Source: an uncultured Mucilaginibacter sp.
GTDB taxonomy: Bacteria > Bacteroidota > Bacteroidia > Sphingobacteriales > Sphingobacteriaceae
DNA: 46,721 bases
Reading direction: 5' to 3'
Assembly (NCBI RefSeq): GCF_937859865.1
Contig: NZ_CALMAT010000118.1
Coordinates: forward strand, 71,557 to 118,277
The notes below the pieces were generated by a model. The model saw only the letters and a list, made by a program, of their open reading frames with translations, was not told the DNA's origin and did no database searches. This document shows, in pieces, positions 25,555 to 34,939 of the stretch (positions are counted from its first letter, which is position 1; each line of letters starts with the position of its first letter). Made by a program: the position numbers and the translations under genes.

Positions 25555-26073
25555 TTAACCGTTAAAAACTTTTCCTAAATTAATTCCGCGTTGTTGTGCC
25601 ACGGTATGCGCATCACGCAATTGTGATAATGCCGAAACAGTAGCCTTCACCACATTATGCGGGTTTGATGACCCTTTTGATTTTGCCAAAACGTTGTGTA
25701 CACCTGCTGATTCTAACACGGCACGCATTGCACCACCAGCAATTACACCCGTACCAACAGCAGCAGGTTTAATAAACACAAAGCCACCGGAAAATTTACC
25801 AATTTGCTCATGCGGAATGGTACTGTTGATGATTGGAACTTTTACCAAATTCTTTTTAGCGTCGTCAATGCCTTTGGCAATTGCTTCGGTTACTTCTTTT
25901 GCCTTACCTAAGCCATAACCAACTACGCCGTTTTCATCTCCAACCACAACAATGGCCGAAAAACTGAAAGTACGTCCACCTTTGGTTACTTTGGCCACAC
26001 GTTGGATACTTACCAAACGATCTTTTAATTCAATCTCGCTTGATTTAACTCTTTTTATATTGATAGTTGACAT
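25555..26073 (-). CDS. rpsE: 30S ribosomal protein S5
   Basis: The 172-residue protein affects decoding accuracy. It carries the dsRNA-binding-like N-domain ([31 protein letters not shown]) and the C-terminal [22 protein letters not shown]. Confidence 0.98.
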   Translation of the reverse strand: MSTINIKRVKSSEIELKDRLVSIQRVAKVTKGGRTFSFSAIVVVGDENGVVGYGLGKAKEVTEAIAKGIDDAKKNLVKVPIINSTIPHEQIGKFSGGFVFIKPAAVGTGVIAGGAMRAVLESAGVHNVLAKSKGSSNPHNVVKATVSALSQLRDAHTVAQQRGINLGKVFNG

Positions 26074-26086
26074 TTTGCTAATTGAA

Positions 26087-26437
26087 TTAAAATATTAAAC
26101 CGCCTTCACGTGCACCTTCTGCCAAAGATTTGATCCTTCCATGGTATAAATAACCGTTACGATCAAAAACTACTTCTTTGATACCGGCAGCAATTGCTTT
26201 TTCTGCAACCAATTTTCCTACAGCAACTGACTGATCTGATTTTGATCCTTCAGCTGTAAATTCTTTGGACAAAGAGGAAGCAGAAACTAAGGTTTTTCCG
26301 GCCAGGTCATCAATAACTTGTGCATAGATTCCTTTATTGCTTCTGAAAACAGATAAACGCGGACGTTCTGAAGAACCTGTCAAACGTTTTCTGATGCCCT
26401 TTTTTATTCTTTCTCTTCTTGATAATTTACCTAACAT
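26087..26437 (-). CDS. rplR: 50S ribosomal protein L18
   Basis: The 116-residue 5S rRNA-binding protein has [18 protein letters not shown] and [28 protein letters not shown]. It is five bases after rplF. Confidence 0.98.
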   Translation of the reverse strand: MLGKLSRRERIKKGIRKRLTGSSERPRLSVFRSNKGIYAQVIDDLAGKTLVSASSLSKEFTAEGSKSDQSVAVGKLVAEKAIAAGIKEVVFDRNGYLYHGRIKSLAEGAREGGLIF

Positions 26438-26442
26438 AACAA

Positions 26443-27000
26443 TTATTTTTTTGATGCAGATTTACCCGCTTTTCTTCTTAATTGCTCACCAACAAACTTG
26501 ATACCTTTACCTTTATATGGCTCCGGTGCTCTTAATGAACGTATTTTCGCTGCAACCTGACCCAATAACTGCTTGTCTATAGATTCAAGAATAATTGTAG
26601 GGTTTTTTCCTTTTTCAGCAGTAGTAGTAACTTTAATTTCTTTCGGCAATTCAAACACATAATGGTGAGAGAAACCCAAAACCAAATCTAAAGTATTACC
26701 GGTATTGGTGGCTCTGTAACCAACACCAACCAACTCTTGCTCTAACTTGTATCCTTCGGTAACACCAATCACCATATTGTTAACCAAAGAACGGTACAAA
26801 CCGTGTAAAGCTTTATGACGTTTTTGTTCAGAAGGCCTTTTCACAACTAACTTACCTTCTTCTTGCTCAATCGTAATATCGCTGTCAACTTGTTGGGTTA
26901 AAGATCCCTTCGGTCCTTTAACGGTAACTAAATTATCTGGTGATACAGAAACGGTAACACTACCTGGTAATGCAACGGGCGCTTTTCCTATTCTCGACAT
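26443..27000 (-). CDS. rplF: 50S ribosomal protein L6
   Basis: The 185-residue protein has two L6 repeats and the C-terminal signature [27 protein letters not shown]. Confidence 0.98.
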   Translation of the reverse strand: MSRIGKAPVALPGSVTVSVSPDNLVTVKGPKGSLTQQVDSDITIEQEEGKLVVKRPSEQKRHKALHGLYRSLVNNMVIGVTEGYKLEQELVGVGYRATNTGNTLDLVLGFSHHYVFELPKEIKVTTTAEKGKNPTIILESIDKQLLGQVAAKIRSLRAPEPYKGKGIKFVGEQLRRKAGKSASKK

Positions 27001-27015
27001 TTTTAATTTCTCCGA

Positions 27016-27414
27016 TTAATAAATGTAACATAAAACTTCGCCACCAATATTTTGCTGCTTTGCTTCTTTATCGGTCATTACGCCTTTAGAAGTTGACAAT
27101 ATCGCGATACCTAAACCATTTAATACACGCGGCATGTTTTCTACGCCTGCGTATCTACGTAGCCCTGGTCTGCTTATACGTGACAAATTACGGATCGCAG
27201 AGATTTTGGTAACGGGATTGTATTTTAAAGCTACTTTAATGATGCCTTGTGTAGTGGTATCATCAAATTTGTAGTTGGCAATGTAGCCTTTATCAAAAAG
27301 TACTTTGGTAATTTCTTTTTTGATATTTGATGCTGGGATCTCAACAACACGGTGGTTTGCTTTGATCGCGTTTCTTACTCGTGTAAGATAATCTGCAATT
27401 GGGTCTGTATTCAT
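27016..27414 (-). CDS. rpsH: 30S ribosomal protein S8
   Basis: The 132-residue 16S rRNA-binding protein opens DPIADYLTRVRNAIKA and ends GIAILSTSKGVMTDKEAKQQNIGGEVLCYIY. Unlike its neighbours it is separated from the upstream rpsN by 125 bases that carry a dispersed repeat. Confidence 0.98.
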   Translation of the reverse strand: MNTDPIADYLTRVRNAIKANHRVVEIPASNIKKEITKVLFDKGYIANYKFDDTTTQGIIKVALKYNPVTKISAIRNLSRISRPGLRRYAGVENMPRVLNGLGIAILSTSKGVMTDKEAKQQNIGGEVLCYIY

Positions 27415-27476
27415 TTACTGTTATAGTTCTGATAGTGGTATCGGTCAGGGCTTTCCTGCCGACCTGTTATCAATTC

Positions 27477-27502
27477 AAAATTTTATGTGGTAAAAGAAGC
27501 AT
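27477..27502 (-). repeat. Dispersed element, copy 20 (in rpsN-rpsH gap)
   Basis: The minus strand reads ATGCTTCTTTTA, CCACA, TAAAATTTT. It sits in the only wide gap of the spc part of the operon, which also holds a weak GGTC...GACC hairpin (27450-27471). Confidence 0.85.
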
Positions 27503-27539
27503 GGTGTCAACTAACCCTGTTCCAAAGAACTTTTGTTAA

Positions 27540-27809
27540 CTACCAACTTGCTTTTTTTACCCCCGGAATTTTACCGGCCAAGGCCATTTCCCGGAAAGAA
27601 ACCCTGGAAATACCAAACTGGCGCATATAACCACGCGGGCGGCCAGTTAACTTATCCCGGTTGTGCTGACGTACCGGAGAAGCATTACGTGGAAGTTTAT
27701 CTAAACCTACATAATCCCCGGCAGCTTTTAAGGCAGCCCTTTTTTCAGCATATTTAGCAACAGCCTTTGCACGTTTTACATCCCGTGCTTTTACACCTTC
27801 TTTAGCCAT
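27540..27809 (-). CDS. rpsN: 30S ribosomal protein S14 (long, zinc-free form)
   Basis: The start at 27809 gives 89 residues ([20 protein letters not shown]); an ATG 39 bases upstream is not conserved. The RNHNR-like [30 protein letters not shown] segment identifies S14; there is no CxxC pair. The start overlaps the end of rplE by eight bases. Confidence 0.97.
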   Translation of the reverse strand: MAKEGVKARDVKRAKAVAKYAEKRAALKAAGDYVGLDKLPRNASPVRQHNRDKLTGRPRGYMRQFGISRVSFREMALAGKIPGVKKASW

Positions 27810-28374
27810 TATTGTTGTTGGTATTTTGGTTTTTAAATGGTAACCCAAATGATTTTAAAAGTTCTAACGCTTCCACATCATTTTTTGCAGAAGTAACAAA
27901 GGTAATATCCATACCCATGATCTTATTGATTTTGTCAATATTGATTTCAGGGAAGATAATTTGCTCGGTAATACCCAAAGTGTAATTACCTTTTCCATCA
28001 AAACCTTTATCGTTAATTCCTTTAAAATCTCGGATACGTGGTAAAGCTACGGAAATTAAACGATCTAAAAATTCATACATGTGATTATCACGTAAAGTAA
28101 CACGTACACCAACTGGCATACCTTTACGCAATTTAAAATTAGAGATATCCTTTTTTGATTTGGATGAAACCGCTTGCTGACCGGTAATCGTGGTTAATTC
28201 TGCAATTGCAGTGTCAATCAACTTCTTATCTGTAGTAGCAGCGCCAACGCCTTGGTTAATCGCAATTTTTTCCAGCTTCGGAACCTGCATAACGCTTTTG
28301 TATTGGAATTTATCCTTTAACGAAGTGCGGATATCGTCTTTATATTGTGATTTTAATCTTGGTACGTAAGCCAT
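27802..28374 (-). CDS. rplE: 50S ribosomal protein L5
   Basis: The 190-residue 5S rRNA-associated protein has [37 protein letters not shown] and [20 protein letters not shown]. The C-terminus has a short Asn-rich tail. It overlaps rplX by one base. Confidence 0.98.
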   Translation of the reverse strand: MAYVPRLKSQYKDDIRTSLKDKFQYKSVMQVPKLEKIAINQGVGAATTDKKLIDTAIAELTTITGQQAVSSKSKKDISNFKLRKGMPVGVRVTLRDNHMYEFLDRLISVALPRIRDFKGINDKGFDGKGNYTLGITEQIIFPEINIDKINKIMGMDITFVTSAKNDVEALELLKSFGLPFKNQNTNNNNG

Positions 28375-28715
28375 TATTTAATTTCCTCCCCAGATTTTTT
28401 AGACACCCTTACCAATTTACCCTGCTCGTCTCTTTTTCTTCCTGTACGGGTAGTGTTACCAGTTTTAGGATCAATTAAAGCTAAGTTTGAAATATGGATA
28501 GGTGCTTCTTTTTTAACTATTCCTCCGTTAGGGTTAGCTGCATTTGGTTTAGTGTGTTTTGTAACCATATTTACACCTTCAACCAAAGCCCTGCTTTCAC
28601 TCAATATTACCTCAGTTATTTTACCCTGAGATCCTTTTGAATCACCTGCTATTACTTTTACCAGATCACCTTTACGGAGTTTAAATTTGATCTGAGAATT
28701 ACTCTTCTTTTCCAT
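28374..28715 (-). CDS. rplX: 50S ribosomal protein L24
   Basis: The 113-residue protein has the KOW motif near its start ([21 protein letters not shown]) and the [20 protein letters not shown] segment. Confidence 0.98.
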   Translation of the reverse strand: MEKKSNSQIKFKLRKGDLVKVIAGDSKGSQGKITEVILSESRALVEGVNMVTKHTKPNAANPNGGIVKKEAPIHISNLALIDPKTGNTTRTGRKRDEQGKLVRVSKKSGEEIK

Positions 28716-28716
28716 G

Positions 28717-29085
28717 TTATAATACTTCTGGTGCTAATGATACAATCTTCATAAATTGTTTTTCCCGAAGTTCCCTGGCCACCGGACCAAATATACGGGT
28801 ACCTCTTGGCTCATCCTGATTATTCAAAAGAACAGCAGCATTATCATCGAAACGAATATAAGAACCGTCTTTTCTTCTAACTTCTTTACTGGTCCTCACT
28901 ACAACTGCTTTAGAAACTGTACCTTTTTTCACATTGCCAGATGGCAAAGCGCTTTTTACAGTTACCACAATTTTATCGCCTAAAGAAGCATACCTTTTGC
29001 CCGTGCCACCTAATACCCGAATTACAAGTACCTCTTTGGCCCCGCTGTTATCAGCGACGTTTAATCTTGATTCCTGCTGTACCAT
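28717..29085 (-). CDS. rplN: 50S ribosomal protein L14
   Basis: The 122-residue protein begins [20 protein letters not shown], the L14 signature, and ends [12 protein letters not shown]. It overlaps rpsQ by one base. Confidence 0.98.
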   Translation of the reverse strand: MVQQESRLNVADNSGAKEVLVIRVLGGTGKRYASLGDKIVVTVKSALPSGNVKKGTVSKAVVVRTSKEVRRKDGSYIRFDDNAAVLLNNQDEPRGTRIFGPVARELREKQFMKIVSLAPEVL

Positions 29086-29339
29086 TACTTAGCTTTTTCT
29101 ACAATTTGAACTAATCTCCAATTCTTGTTCTTGCTAAGAGGGCGGGTTTCCATAATGGTAACTGTATCTCCTATACCGCAAGTGTTTGCTTCATCATGAG
29201 CCATGAACTTTGTCGTTTTTTTTACGAACTTACCATAAATCGGGTGTTTCACCTTACGCTCAACTGAAACCACAATTGATTTATCCATCTTATTGGATAC
29301 CACCAATCCTGTTCTTGTTTTTCTTAAATTTCTTTCCAT
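29085..29339 (-). CDS. rpsQ: 30S ribosomal protein S17
   Basis: The 84-residue OB-fold protein has [19 protein letters not shown] and [21 protein letters not shown]. Confidence 0.98.
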   Translation of the reverse strand: MERNLRKTRTGLVVSNKMDKSIVVSVERKVKHPIYGKFVKKTTKFMAHDEANTCGIGDTVTIMETRPLSKNKNWRLVQIVEKAK

Positions 29340-29353
29340 TTTAATTCGAGTGA

Positions 29354-29563
29354 TTAAATTGTTTCAGAAGTTGGAACCGCTTTGCGTTTGGTAATTTCAG
29401 TATTTAAACGAGCTATATCTTTCTTGATTTTTGTAATACGGGAAGGATTTTCAATAGCAGAAACGGTGTGCGCAAATTTTAATTTAGTCAGGGTAGATCT
29501 TTCTTCTGCCAAGCGGGCAGTAAGTTCTTCTGTTGACAGTTCTAAAATTTCTGAATTCTTCAT
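29354..29563 (-). CDS. rpmC: 50S ribosomal protein L29
   Basis: The 69-residue two-helix protein near the exit tunnel has [31 protein letters not shown] and a C-terminal basic helix. Confidence 0.97.
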   Translation of the reverse strand: MKNSEILELSTEELTARLAEERSTLTKLKFAHTVSAIENPSRITKIKKDIARLNTEITKRKAVPTSETI

Positions 29564-29619
29564 CTTGTTTTTATTTCGCTCGAAGAGCCTGTGCTTTCAG
29601 GATTCGATTTGTTAACTAA

Positions 29620-30045
29620 TTATTCTGCTTCTACGTAATCCCGTCTTACCACAAACTTGGTTTGTATCGGTAATTTTTGGGCTGCAAGGCGCATGGCTTC
29701 TTTAGCTGTTTCCAGGGATACACCTTCTGCTTCGAAAATGATCCTTCCGGGGTTAACAACAGCCACCCAATACTCCGGTGCACCTTTACCTTTACCCATA
29801 CGCACTTCGGCTGGTTTTTTGGTTACGGGCTTATCAGGAAAAATCCGGATCCAAACCTGTCCTTCACGTTTCATAAAACGGGTAACAGCGATACGGGCAG
29901 ATTCTATTTGACGACTGGTGATCCAGGCAGGCTCCAAAGACTTGATTCCGAATGAACCGAATGAAAGTTCGGCGCCACGGGTGGCAACACCTTTCATTCT
30001 GCCTTTTTGCATTTTCCTAAATTTCGTTCTTTTGGGCTGTAGCAT
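29620..30045 (-). CDS. rplP: 50S ribosomal protein L16
   Basis: The 141-residue protein begins [19 protein letters not shown]. It carries the [12 protein letters not shown] and [19 protein letters not shown] motifs. Confidence 0.98.
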   Translation of the reverse strand: MLQPKRTKFRKMQKGRMKGVATRGAELSFGSFGIKSLEPAWITSRQIESARIAVTRFMKREGQVWIRIFPDKPVTKKPAEVRMGKGKGAPEYWVAVVNPGRIIFEAEGVSLETAKEAMRLAAQKLPIQTKFVVRRDYVEAE

Positions 30046-30094
30046 TACTTTAAACTTTTACTGTGATACAAAACTTATTTCGTTTTGAATATAA

Positions 30095-30970
30095 TTATCT
30101 TCTTTTTGCGCCAGGTGCACCAGCGCCGCCTCTTTGATTGGAGTTATTACCACCGCCTCTTGGGCCGTTGCTGTTTCCTCCGCCAGATCTTCTGTCGTTG
30201 TTATTGTTGTTTCTGCGATCGCCGCCTCCTGCATTCCTTCTGTCACCACCACGCTCACGGTCACCATAAGCAGCAGCACCTTCCGGACGTCCGCCTTTGC
30301 TGTTCGTGTTGGTGTTGGCACCGATGTTGGGAGAAAGATCACGTTTGCCGTAAACCTCGCCTTTGCAAATCCAAACTTTGACGCCTATTTTACCATAAGT
30401 AGTTAAAGCTTCTGCCAGTGCATAATCAATATCAGCACGGAAAGTGTGCAACGGGATTCTTCCTTCTTTATATTGTTCGGTACGTGCCATTTCAGCACCA
30501 CCTAAACGACCGGAACACATAATTTTGATACCTTCTGCTCCCATTCGCATGGTAGAAGCAATGGTCGTTTTCATGGCCCGACGGAAAGAGATACGTGCTT
30601 CTAATTGCTTGGCTACACCTTCTGCCACTAATTGTGCATCCAGCTCAGGACGTTTAATCTCAAAAATATTGATTTGAATGTCCTTTTTAGTCAGCTTTTT
30701 AAGCTCTTCTTTGATTTTGTCAACTTCCTGTCCGCCTTTACCAATTACGATACCCGGACGGGCAGTGTGAATAGTAACTGTGATCCGTTTTAAAGTACGT
30801 TCAATTACTACTTTGGCAACGCCGCCTTTCGCAATACGTACAGAAAGATATTTACGGATTTTTTCATCTTCCACTAATTTGTCGGAGTAATTATTGCCAC
30901 CGAACCAGTTAGAATCCCATCCTCTGATGATCCCTAACCTGTTGCCTATTGGATGTGCTTTTTGTCCCAT
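30095..30970 (-). CDS. rpsC: 30S ribosomal protein S3 with long Gly/Asn/Arg tail
   Basis: The protein has 291 residues. The KH domain ([21 protein letters not shown]) and the S3 C-terminal domain ([22 protein letters not shown]) fill about the first 225 residues. The last 60 or so are a low-complexity tail of Gly, Asn, Arg and Asp (runs like [11 protein letters not shown]), much longer than in E. coli. Such tails are known in Sphingobacteria-type S3 proteins; they are probably disordered and RNA-binding. The coding DNA of the tail is repetitive. Confidence 0.97.
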   Translation of the reverse strand: MGQKAHPIGNRLGIIRGWDSNWFGGNNYSDKLVEDEKIRKYLSVRIAKGGVAKVVIERTLKRITVTIHTARPGIVIGKGGQEVDKIKEELKKLTKKDIQINIFEIKRPELDAQLVAEGVAKQLEARISFRRAMKTTIASTMRMGAEGIKIMCSGRLGGAEMARTEQYKEGRIPLHTFRADIDYALAEALTTYGKIGVKVWICKGEVYGKRDLSPNIGANTNTNSKGGRPEGAAAYGDRERGGDRRNAGGGDRRNNNNNDRRSGGGNSNGPRGGGNNSNQRGGAGAPGAKRR

Positions 30971-30976
30971 TACAAA

Positions 30977-31405
30977 TTATATGTTATCATTTTTTGAATC
31001 TACTATTAACGTTACATGGTTAGAACGTTTTCTAATCCGGTAACCTCTGCCTTGCGGAGCCGGGCGTAACCTTTTTAACTGGCGACCGCCACCCACTGAA
31101 ATTTCCTTTATAAAAAGAGTACTTTCCTCAACACGTTTGCCTTCGTTTTTTAACTCCCAGTTTTTAATAGCAGATAATAATAGTTTCTCAACTCTAATCG
31201 CTGCTTCCTTATTGGTATATTTTAAAATGTACAAAGCTTTTTCCACATTTTCTCCTCTAATCAGATCAACTACCAAACGCATTTTACGCGGTGAGGTTGG
31301 ACAGTTTTGTAACTTAGCAGCAGAAGCTCCGCCTTGTTGAGCTTTCTCTTGCTCTTTGCGTTGTCTGACTAATACAGACTTTTTAATTTTTGTTGTTGCT
31401 TCCAT
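30977..31405 (-). CDS. rplV: 50S ribosomal protein L22
   Basis: The 142-residue protein lines the exit tunnel. The core ([30 protein letters not shown], then [26 protein letters not shown]) is standard; about 30 charged residues precede it. Confidence 0.97.
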   Translation of the reverse strand: MEATTKIKKSVLVRQRKEQEKAQQGGASAAKLQNCPTSPRKMRLVVDLIRGENVEKALYILKYTNKEAAIRVEKLLLSAIKNWELKNEGKRVEESTLFIKEISVGGGRQLKRLRPAPQGRGYRIRKRSNHVTLIVDSKNDNI

Positions 31406-31411
31406 TACCGG

Positions 31412-31678
31412 TTATTTTTTCTTTTCAGAGTGACCTCTGAAGGTACGTGTCGGAGAAAATTCCCCTAACTTGTGTCCAACCATATTTTCTGTTACATAAA
31501 CCGGTATAAATTTATTACCGTTATGAACTGCGAACGTGTGACCAACGAAATCCGGAGAAATCATGGAACGACGTGACCAGGTTTTAACTACTGATTTTTT
31601 GTTTGAATCATTCAAGGTAAGAACTTTTCTTTCCAAATTATGATCAATATAAGGTCCTTTTTTAATTGAACGTGCCAT
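31412..31678 (-). CDS. rpsS: 30S ribosomal protein S19
   Basis: The 88-residue head protein has [18 protein letters not shown] and [21 protein letters not shown]. It overlaps rplB by one base. Confidence 0.98.
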   Translation of the reverse strand: MARSIKKGPYIDHNLERKVLTLNDSNKKSVVKTWSRRSMISPDFVGHTFAVHNGNKFIPVYVTENMVGHKLGEFSPTRTFRGHSEKKK

Positions 31679-32502
31679 TATTTTTTCTTTCTTTCGATGA
31701 TGTAACGATCAGACGATTTCTTTTTATCACGGGTTTTAAAGCCTTTAGCCAATAAACCTTTACGAGAGCGCGGATGACCACCGGAAGCCCGGCCTTCACC
31801 ACCACCCATCGGGTGATCCACCGGGTTCATGGCAACACCACGAACTCTTGGCCTGCGGCCTAACCAACGTTTACGGCCGGCTTTTCCCAATACTTCGTTT
31901 GCCTTTTCAGAATTGGAAACCGTTCCAATGGTAGCTAAGCAAGTAGCCAAAATCATCCTAGTTTCTCCTGAAGGTAATTTAATAATTGCATATTTACCAT
32001 CACGTGCAGATAATTGTGCATACGTTCCGGCTGATCTTGCAATGATGCCACCTTGTCCAGGGTTCATTTCAATATTATGGATGATAGAACCTAAAGGGAT
32101 ACTCTTTAAAGGTAAAGTATTGCCAACTTCTGGCGGAACCGCATCTCCTGAAAGAACAGTTTGTCCAACTTTGATGCCTTCCGGTGCAAGCATATATCTT
32201 TTCTCACCGTCAACATAATTCAACAATACAATGCGCGCCGATCTGTTTGGATCGTATTCGATAGTAGCTACTATAGCCGGAATATCAAATTTATTACGTT
32301 TGAAATCGATTAATCTATAAGACTTTTTGTGTCCTCCACCAACATTTCTGATGGTCATTTTACCATCGTGGTTACGACCACCTGATCTTTTGTGAGAAAC
32401 AACCAATGATTTTTCAGGAACATTAGTAGTAACATCCGAAAAATCGCCTCCAACTCTGAAACGGGTACCAGGGGTAACCGGTTTAAATCTTTTAACTGCC
32501 AT
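31678..32502 (-). CDS. rplB: 50S ribosomal protein L2
   Basis: The 274-residue protein is near the peptidyl transferase centre. It contains [32 protein letters not shown] and the conserved [18 protein letters not shown], with the key His. Confidence 0.98.
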   Translation of the reverse strand: MAVKRFKPVTPGTRFRVGGDFSDVTTNVPEKSLVVSHKRSGGRNHDGKMTIRNVGGGHKKSYRLIDFKRNKFDIPAIVATIEYDPNRSARIVLLNYVDGEKRYMLAPEGIKVGQTVLSGDAVPPEVGNTLPLKSIPLGSIIHNIEMNPGQGGIIARSAGTYAQLSARDGKYAIIKLPSGETRMILATCLATIGTVSNSEKANEVLGKAGRKRWLGRRPRVRGVAMNPVDHPMGGGEGRASGGHPRSRKGLLAKGFKTRDKKKSSDRYIIERKKK

Positions 32503-32510
32503 TTTCTTAA

Positions 32511-32804
32511 TTAGATATTATTACTGTAAAAATCAATTGTTTCACCGTCTTTCAAGGTAATAACAGCTTTCTTGTATTTTGAAGGTCTGCCGGAAACAGA
32601 ACCAGCTTTAGTATTCCGACTTTTCAATTTACCTTCATACCGCATGGTATTTACAGCCTCTACATTAACGCCATACATAGCTTCAATTGCTCCTTTTATC
32701 TGTATTTTATTGGCTTTAGGGTCAACAATGAAAGCATAACGGTTTAACTTTTCTGTTAACTTGGTTACTTTTTCTGTAAGCAAGGGTTTCTTTAGGATTT
32801 CCAT
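32511..32804 (-). CDS. rplW: 50S ribosomal protein L23
   Basis: The 97-residue protein at the tunnel exit has [31 protein letters not shown] and the end of the family domain. It is one base from rplD. Confidence 0.97.
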   Translation of the reverse strand: MEILKKPLLTEKVTKLTEKLNRYAFIVDPKANKIQIKGAIEAMYGVNVEAVNTMRYEGKLKSRNTKAGSVSGRPSKYKKAVITLKDGETIDFYSNNI

Positions 32805-32805
32805 A

Positions 32806-33435
32806 TTACTTAGCTAATGCTTCCTCCAAAGTTTTAACAGAACTTGCAGTCAACAAAAGCCTACCTGCGTTCAACACATCATAAGTGTTTAACTGATCGG
32901 CCGTGATTACTTTTGCTTTTTTGATATTTCTGCTTGATAAATAAATGTTGTTATTTGCTGCCGGAAGAACCAATAAGGTTTTCTCATTGGTAAAATTTAA
33001 ACCAGCTACTAAATTGATGTAGTTTTTGGTTTTGATTGAATCAAAGCTGAAATCTTCCAACACCACGATGTGGTTGTCTTGTGCTTTGTATGACAAAGCT
33101 GATTTACGGGCCAGTGATTTCAATTTCTTATTCAGCTTAAAACTGTAATCACGAGGTTGCGGACCAAAAACACGGCCACCACCATTAAACAAAGGGGACT
33201 TAACACTACCGGCACGGGCGCCGCCAGTTCCTTTTTGTTTGTGCAATTTGCGGGTAGAACCAGCAATTTCGTTACGCTGTTTAGATTTATGTGTTCCCTG
33301 GCGTTGGTTGGCCAAGTATTGTTTTACATCTAAATAGATGGCATGATCGTTAGGTTCAACGCCAAATACCGAATCAGGAAGCTGCACCCGGGCACCAGTT
33401 TCTTGTCCTGAAACATTTAATACAACTACTTCCAT
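32806..33435 (-). CDS. rplD: 50S ribosomal protein L4
   Basis: The 209-residue protein has an extended tunnel loop with [40 protein letters not shown]. In E. coli L4 represses its own operon; whether that holds here is unknown. Its start overlaps the rplC stop by one base. Confidence 0.98.
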   Translation of the reverse strand: MEVVVLNVSGQETGARVQLPDSVFGVEPNDHAIYLDVKQYLANQRQGTHKSKQRNEIAGSTRKLHKQKGTGGARAGSVKSPLFNGGGRVFGPQPRDYSFKLNKKLKSLARKSALSYKAQDNHIVVLEDFSFDSIKTKNYINLVAGLNFTNEKTLLVLPAANNNIYLSSRNIKKAKVITADQLNTYDVLNAGRLLLTASSVKTLEEALAK

Positions 33436-34052
33436 TATTTGTCGATAATTACAAATGAACCCTTAGCGCCAGGTATAGAACCTTTTACCACCAATAAATT
33501 CTGCTCGTTATAAACCTTTAATACTTCCAGATTTTGAACTTTTACCCGGCTGTTACCGGTTTGGCCGGCCATACGCATGCCTTTAAATACACGTGACGGC
33601 CATGAAGACGCACCCAAAGAACCAGGCGCCCTTAAACGGTTGTGCTGGCCGTGTGTTGCCATACCTACACCACCGAAACCATGACGCTTTACAACCCCTT
33701 GAAAACCTTTACCTTTGGATGTTCCTACAACATCTACAAAGTCTCCGGCTGCAAAAAGCTCAACAGTAACGGTGTCGCCTAATGATTTTTGATCTTGGAA
33801 AGTTGTAAATTCAACCAATTTTTTCTTTGGCGTGGTTCCTGCCTTAGCAAAGTGGCCTTTTAACGGGCCGGAAGTATTTTTTTCCTTCTTTTCGTCATAT
33901 GCCAACTGAACAGCAGCATATCCGTCTGTTTCTACAGACTTAACCTGTGTAACTACACAGGGGCCAGCTTCGATTACGGTACAAGGAATATTTTTCCCTG
34001 TTTCATCGAAAATGCTGGTCATTCCTACTTTTTTACCAATAATTCCTGACAT
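33435..34052 (-). CDS. rplC: 50S ribosomal protein L3
   Basis: The start at 34052 gives 205 residues beginning [19 protein letters not shown], the family start; an upstream in-frame ATG at 34157 would extend into the promoter and leader. The [46 protein letters not shown] region is conserved. It is the first gene of the S10 operon here, since rpsJ lies more than 3 kb away and ends with its own terminator. Confidence 0.97.
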   Translation of the reverse strand: MSGIIGKKVGMTSIFDETGKNIPCTVIEAGPCVVTQVKSVETDGYAAVQLAYDEKKEKNTSGPLKGHFAKAGTTPKKKLVEFTTFQDQKSLGDTVTVELFAAGDFVDVVGTSKGKGFQGVVKRHGFGGVGMATHGQHNRLRAPGSLGASSWPSRVFKGMRMAGQTGNSRVKVQNLEVLKVYNEQNLLVVKGSIPGAKGSFVIIDK

Positions 34053-34079
34053 TTTCTTAATTAATTTGTAACTGTCCAT

Positions 34080-34097
34080 CGAAGCAGTAGGGCTTCG
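34080..34097. promoter_or_regulatory. Small hairpin in the rplC leader
   Basis: CGAAGC and GCTTCG pair over a six-base loop in the 70-base untranslated leader of the S10 operon. It could be a ribosomal-protein feedback site; nothing more can be said from sequence. Confidence 0.35.
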
Positions 34098-34127
34098 TTC
34101 AAGACATTCTTCCCCTTTTCGGGACGG

Positions 34128-34158
34128 CAAAGATAGGAATGTTTGATTAATTATCAAA
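34128..34158 (-). promoter_or_regulatory. Promoter of the S10-spc-alpha operon
   Basis: The minus strand has TTTG (34155-34158), 19 bases, then TATCTTTG (34128-34135): an exact fit to the Bacteroidetes -33/-7 consensus. Transcription should start near 34121, leaving about 70 bases of leader before rplC. The rest of the 335-base gap up to yoeB holds the repeat pair described below. Confidence 0.8.
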
Positions 34159-34257
34159 TAGTTACGGGAAAATATTTTTTTTAAAAAAGCAGTAATTAAT
34201 TGCTCATCTTTTTGACTGCTTTTAAAGCTAATTTTTACTGAAATTAAGATAAGTTCA

Positions 34258-34284
34258 ATGCTTCTTTTATCAGTATAAATTTAG
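34258..34284 (+). repeat. Dispersed element, copy 21
   Basis: It reads ATGCTTCTTTTA, TCAG, TATAAATTTAGTG. It forms an inverted pair with copy 22 across 30 bases, between yoeB and the S10 promoter. Confidence 0.8.
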
Positions 34285-34314
34285 TGACTGTAAATTTCAA
34301 TTTCTGTTAAACGG

Positions 34315-34344
34315 ACACCAAATTTTGCATGGTAAAAGAAGCAT
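34315..34344 (-). repeat. Dispersed element, copy 22
   Basis: The minus strand reads ATGCTTCTTTTA, CCATGC, AAAATTTGGTGT. It is the inverted partner of copy 21 and may act in ending the yefM-yoeB transcript. Confidence 0.8.
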
Positions 34345-34388
34345 CAGCTTAAATTTTACAGCTTTTATTAAGAAAACCCAACCTTTTG

Positions 34389-34646
34389 TTATTGATAATG
34401 ATAACGGCATTGCAATATATGCAACCGGTGTTCCTTTACCTGATAAATCAACCGGTGTTCTCCGGTAATCCGCCGGCTCCAGCAACCACTGTAATTTCCT
34501 TTTAATGGTTCAGGTTTTCCTATTCCTTTAAAAGCATTTCGTAAAGTATCTTTTATCAGTTCATTAATTCGTTGCAGTACCTTTTTATCGGTTTGTTGCC
34601 AGTACAAATAATCTTCCCACGATTGTGTTTGCCAAACCAATTCCAT
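34389..34646 (-). CDS. yoeB: Toxin YoeB (RelE-fold mRNA interferase)
   Basis: The 85-residue YoeB toxin cleaves mRNA on the ribosome. The catalytic residues occupy the same numbers as in E. coli YoeB: E46, R65, H83 and Y84 (C-terminal RYHYQ). The core WSRRITGEHRLIYQV is highly conserved. It starts one base after the antitoxin stop. It appears intact and active. Confidence 0.95.
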   Translation of the reverse strand: MELVWQTQSWEDYLYWQQTDKKVLQRINELIKDTLRNAFKGIGKPEPLKGNYSGCWSRRITGEHRLIYQVKEHRLHILQCRYHYQ

Positions 34647-34647
34647 T

Positions 34648-34902
34648 TCAATCTTCTATCAATTTGTGCTGCTGAAATTCTCCTTTATTCATTTCATCAA
34701 TAGCTTGTTGCAAACGTTTTCTATTTGGTTCACTTTTAATTAAATGCATCGTTTCTAACAACGAATTGTATTCTTCTAAAGACATCACGACCACATTCTT
34801 CCCTTTGCTTCGCGATACAATTACGATTTCGGCATTATCATTTACTTTATCTAAGTTTTTGGCCAGATTCTGACGGAAATCTGTAAAATTTAAAACATCC
34901 AT
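34648..34902 (-). CDS. yefM: Antitoxin YefM (Phd/YefM family)
   Basis: The 84-residue antitoxin neutralises YoeB and represses the operon. The Phd/YefM N-terminal DNA-binding fold is clear (LNFTDFRQNLAKNLDKVNDNAEIVIVSRSKGKNVVVMSLEEYNSLLETMHLI), followed by the toxin-wrapping tail. A palindrome covering the presumed transcription start lies five bases upstream of its ATG. Confidence 0.95.
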   Translation of the reverse strand: MDVLNFTDFRQNLAKNLDKVNDNAEIVIVSRSKGKNVVVMSLEEYNSLLETMHLIKSEPNRKRLQQAIDEMNKGEFQQHKLIED

Positions 34903-34906
34903 ACAC

Positions 34907-34922
34907 GTACTTATTTAAGTAC
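34907..34922. promoter_or_regulatory. Operator palindrome of yefM-yoeB
   Basis: GTACTTA and TAAGTAC flank two bases, five bases from the yefM ATG and abutting a TATTTTTG -7 box. The GTAC ends resemble the TGTACA elements bound by E. coli YefM. It is the likely autorepression site. Confidence 0.65.
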
Positions 34923-34929
34923 AAAAATA
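34922..34929 (-). promoter_or_regulatory. -7 box of yefM-yoeB
   Basis: The minus strand reads TATTTTTG (TAnnTTTG). No matching -33 TTTG was found; the promoter lies in the 37-base gap after the tyrA stop. Confidence 0.45.
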
Positions 34930-34939
34930 AGGAATAATA

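Noticed and set aside
28970-28995. ATGCTTCTTTAGGCG in rplN resembling the repeat
   Set aside because: It lacks one T of the core and encodes the conserved [12 protein letters not shown] segment of L14, which explains the sequence.
30058-30381. Open frames on both strands across the S3 tail
   Set aside because: They are shadows of the repetitive Gly/Asn/Arg coding sequence of rpsC.
33435-34157. Longer rplC starting at 34157
   Set aside because: The extra 35 residues cover the promoter and leader and are not part of L3; the family start is at 34052.
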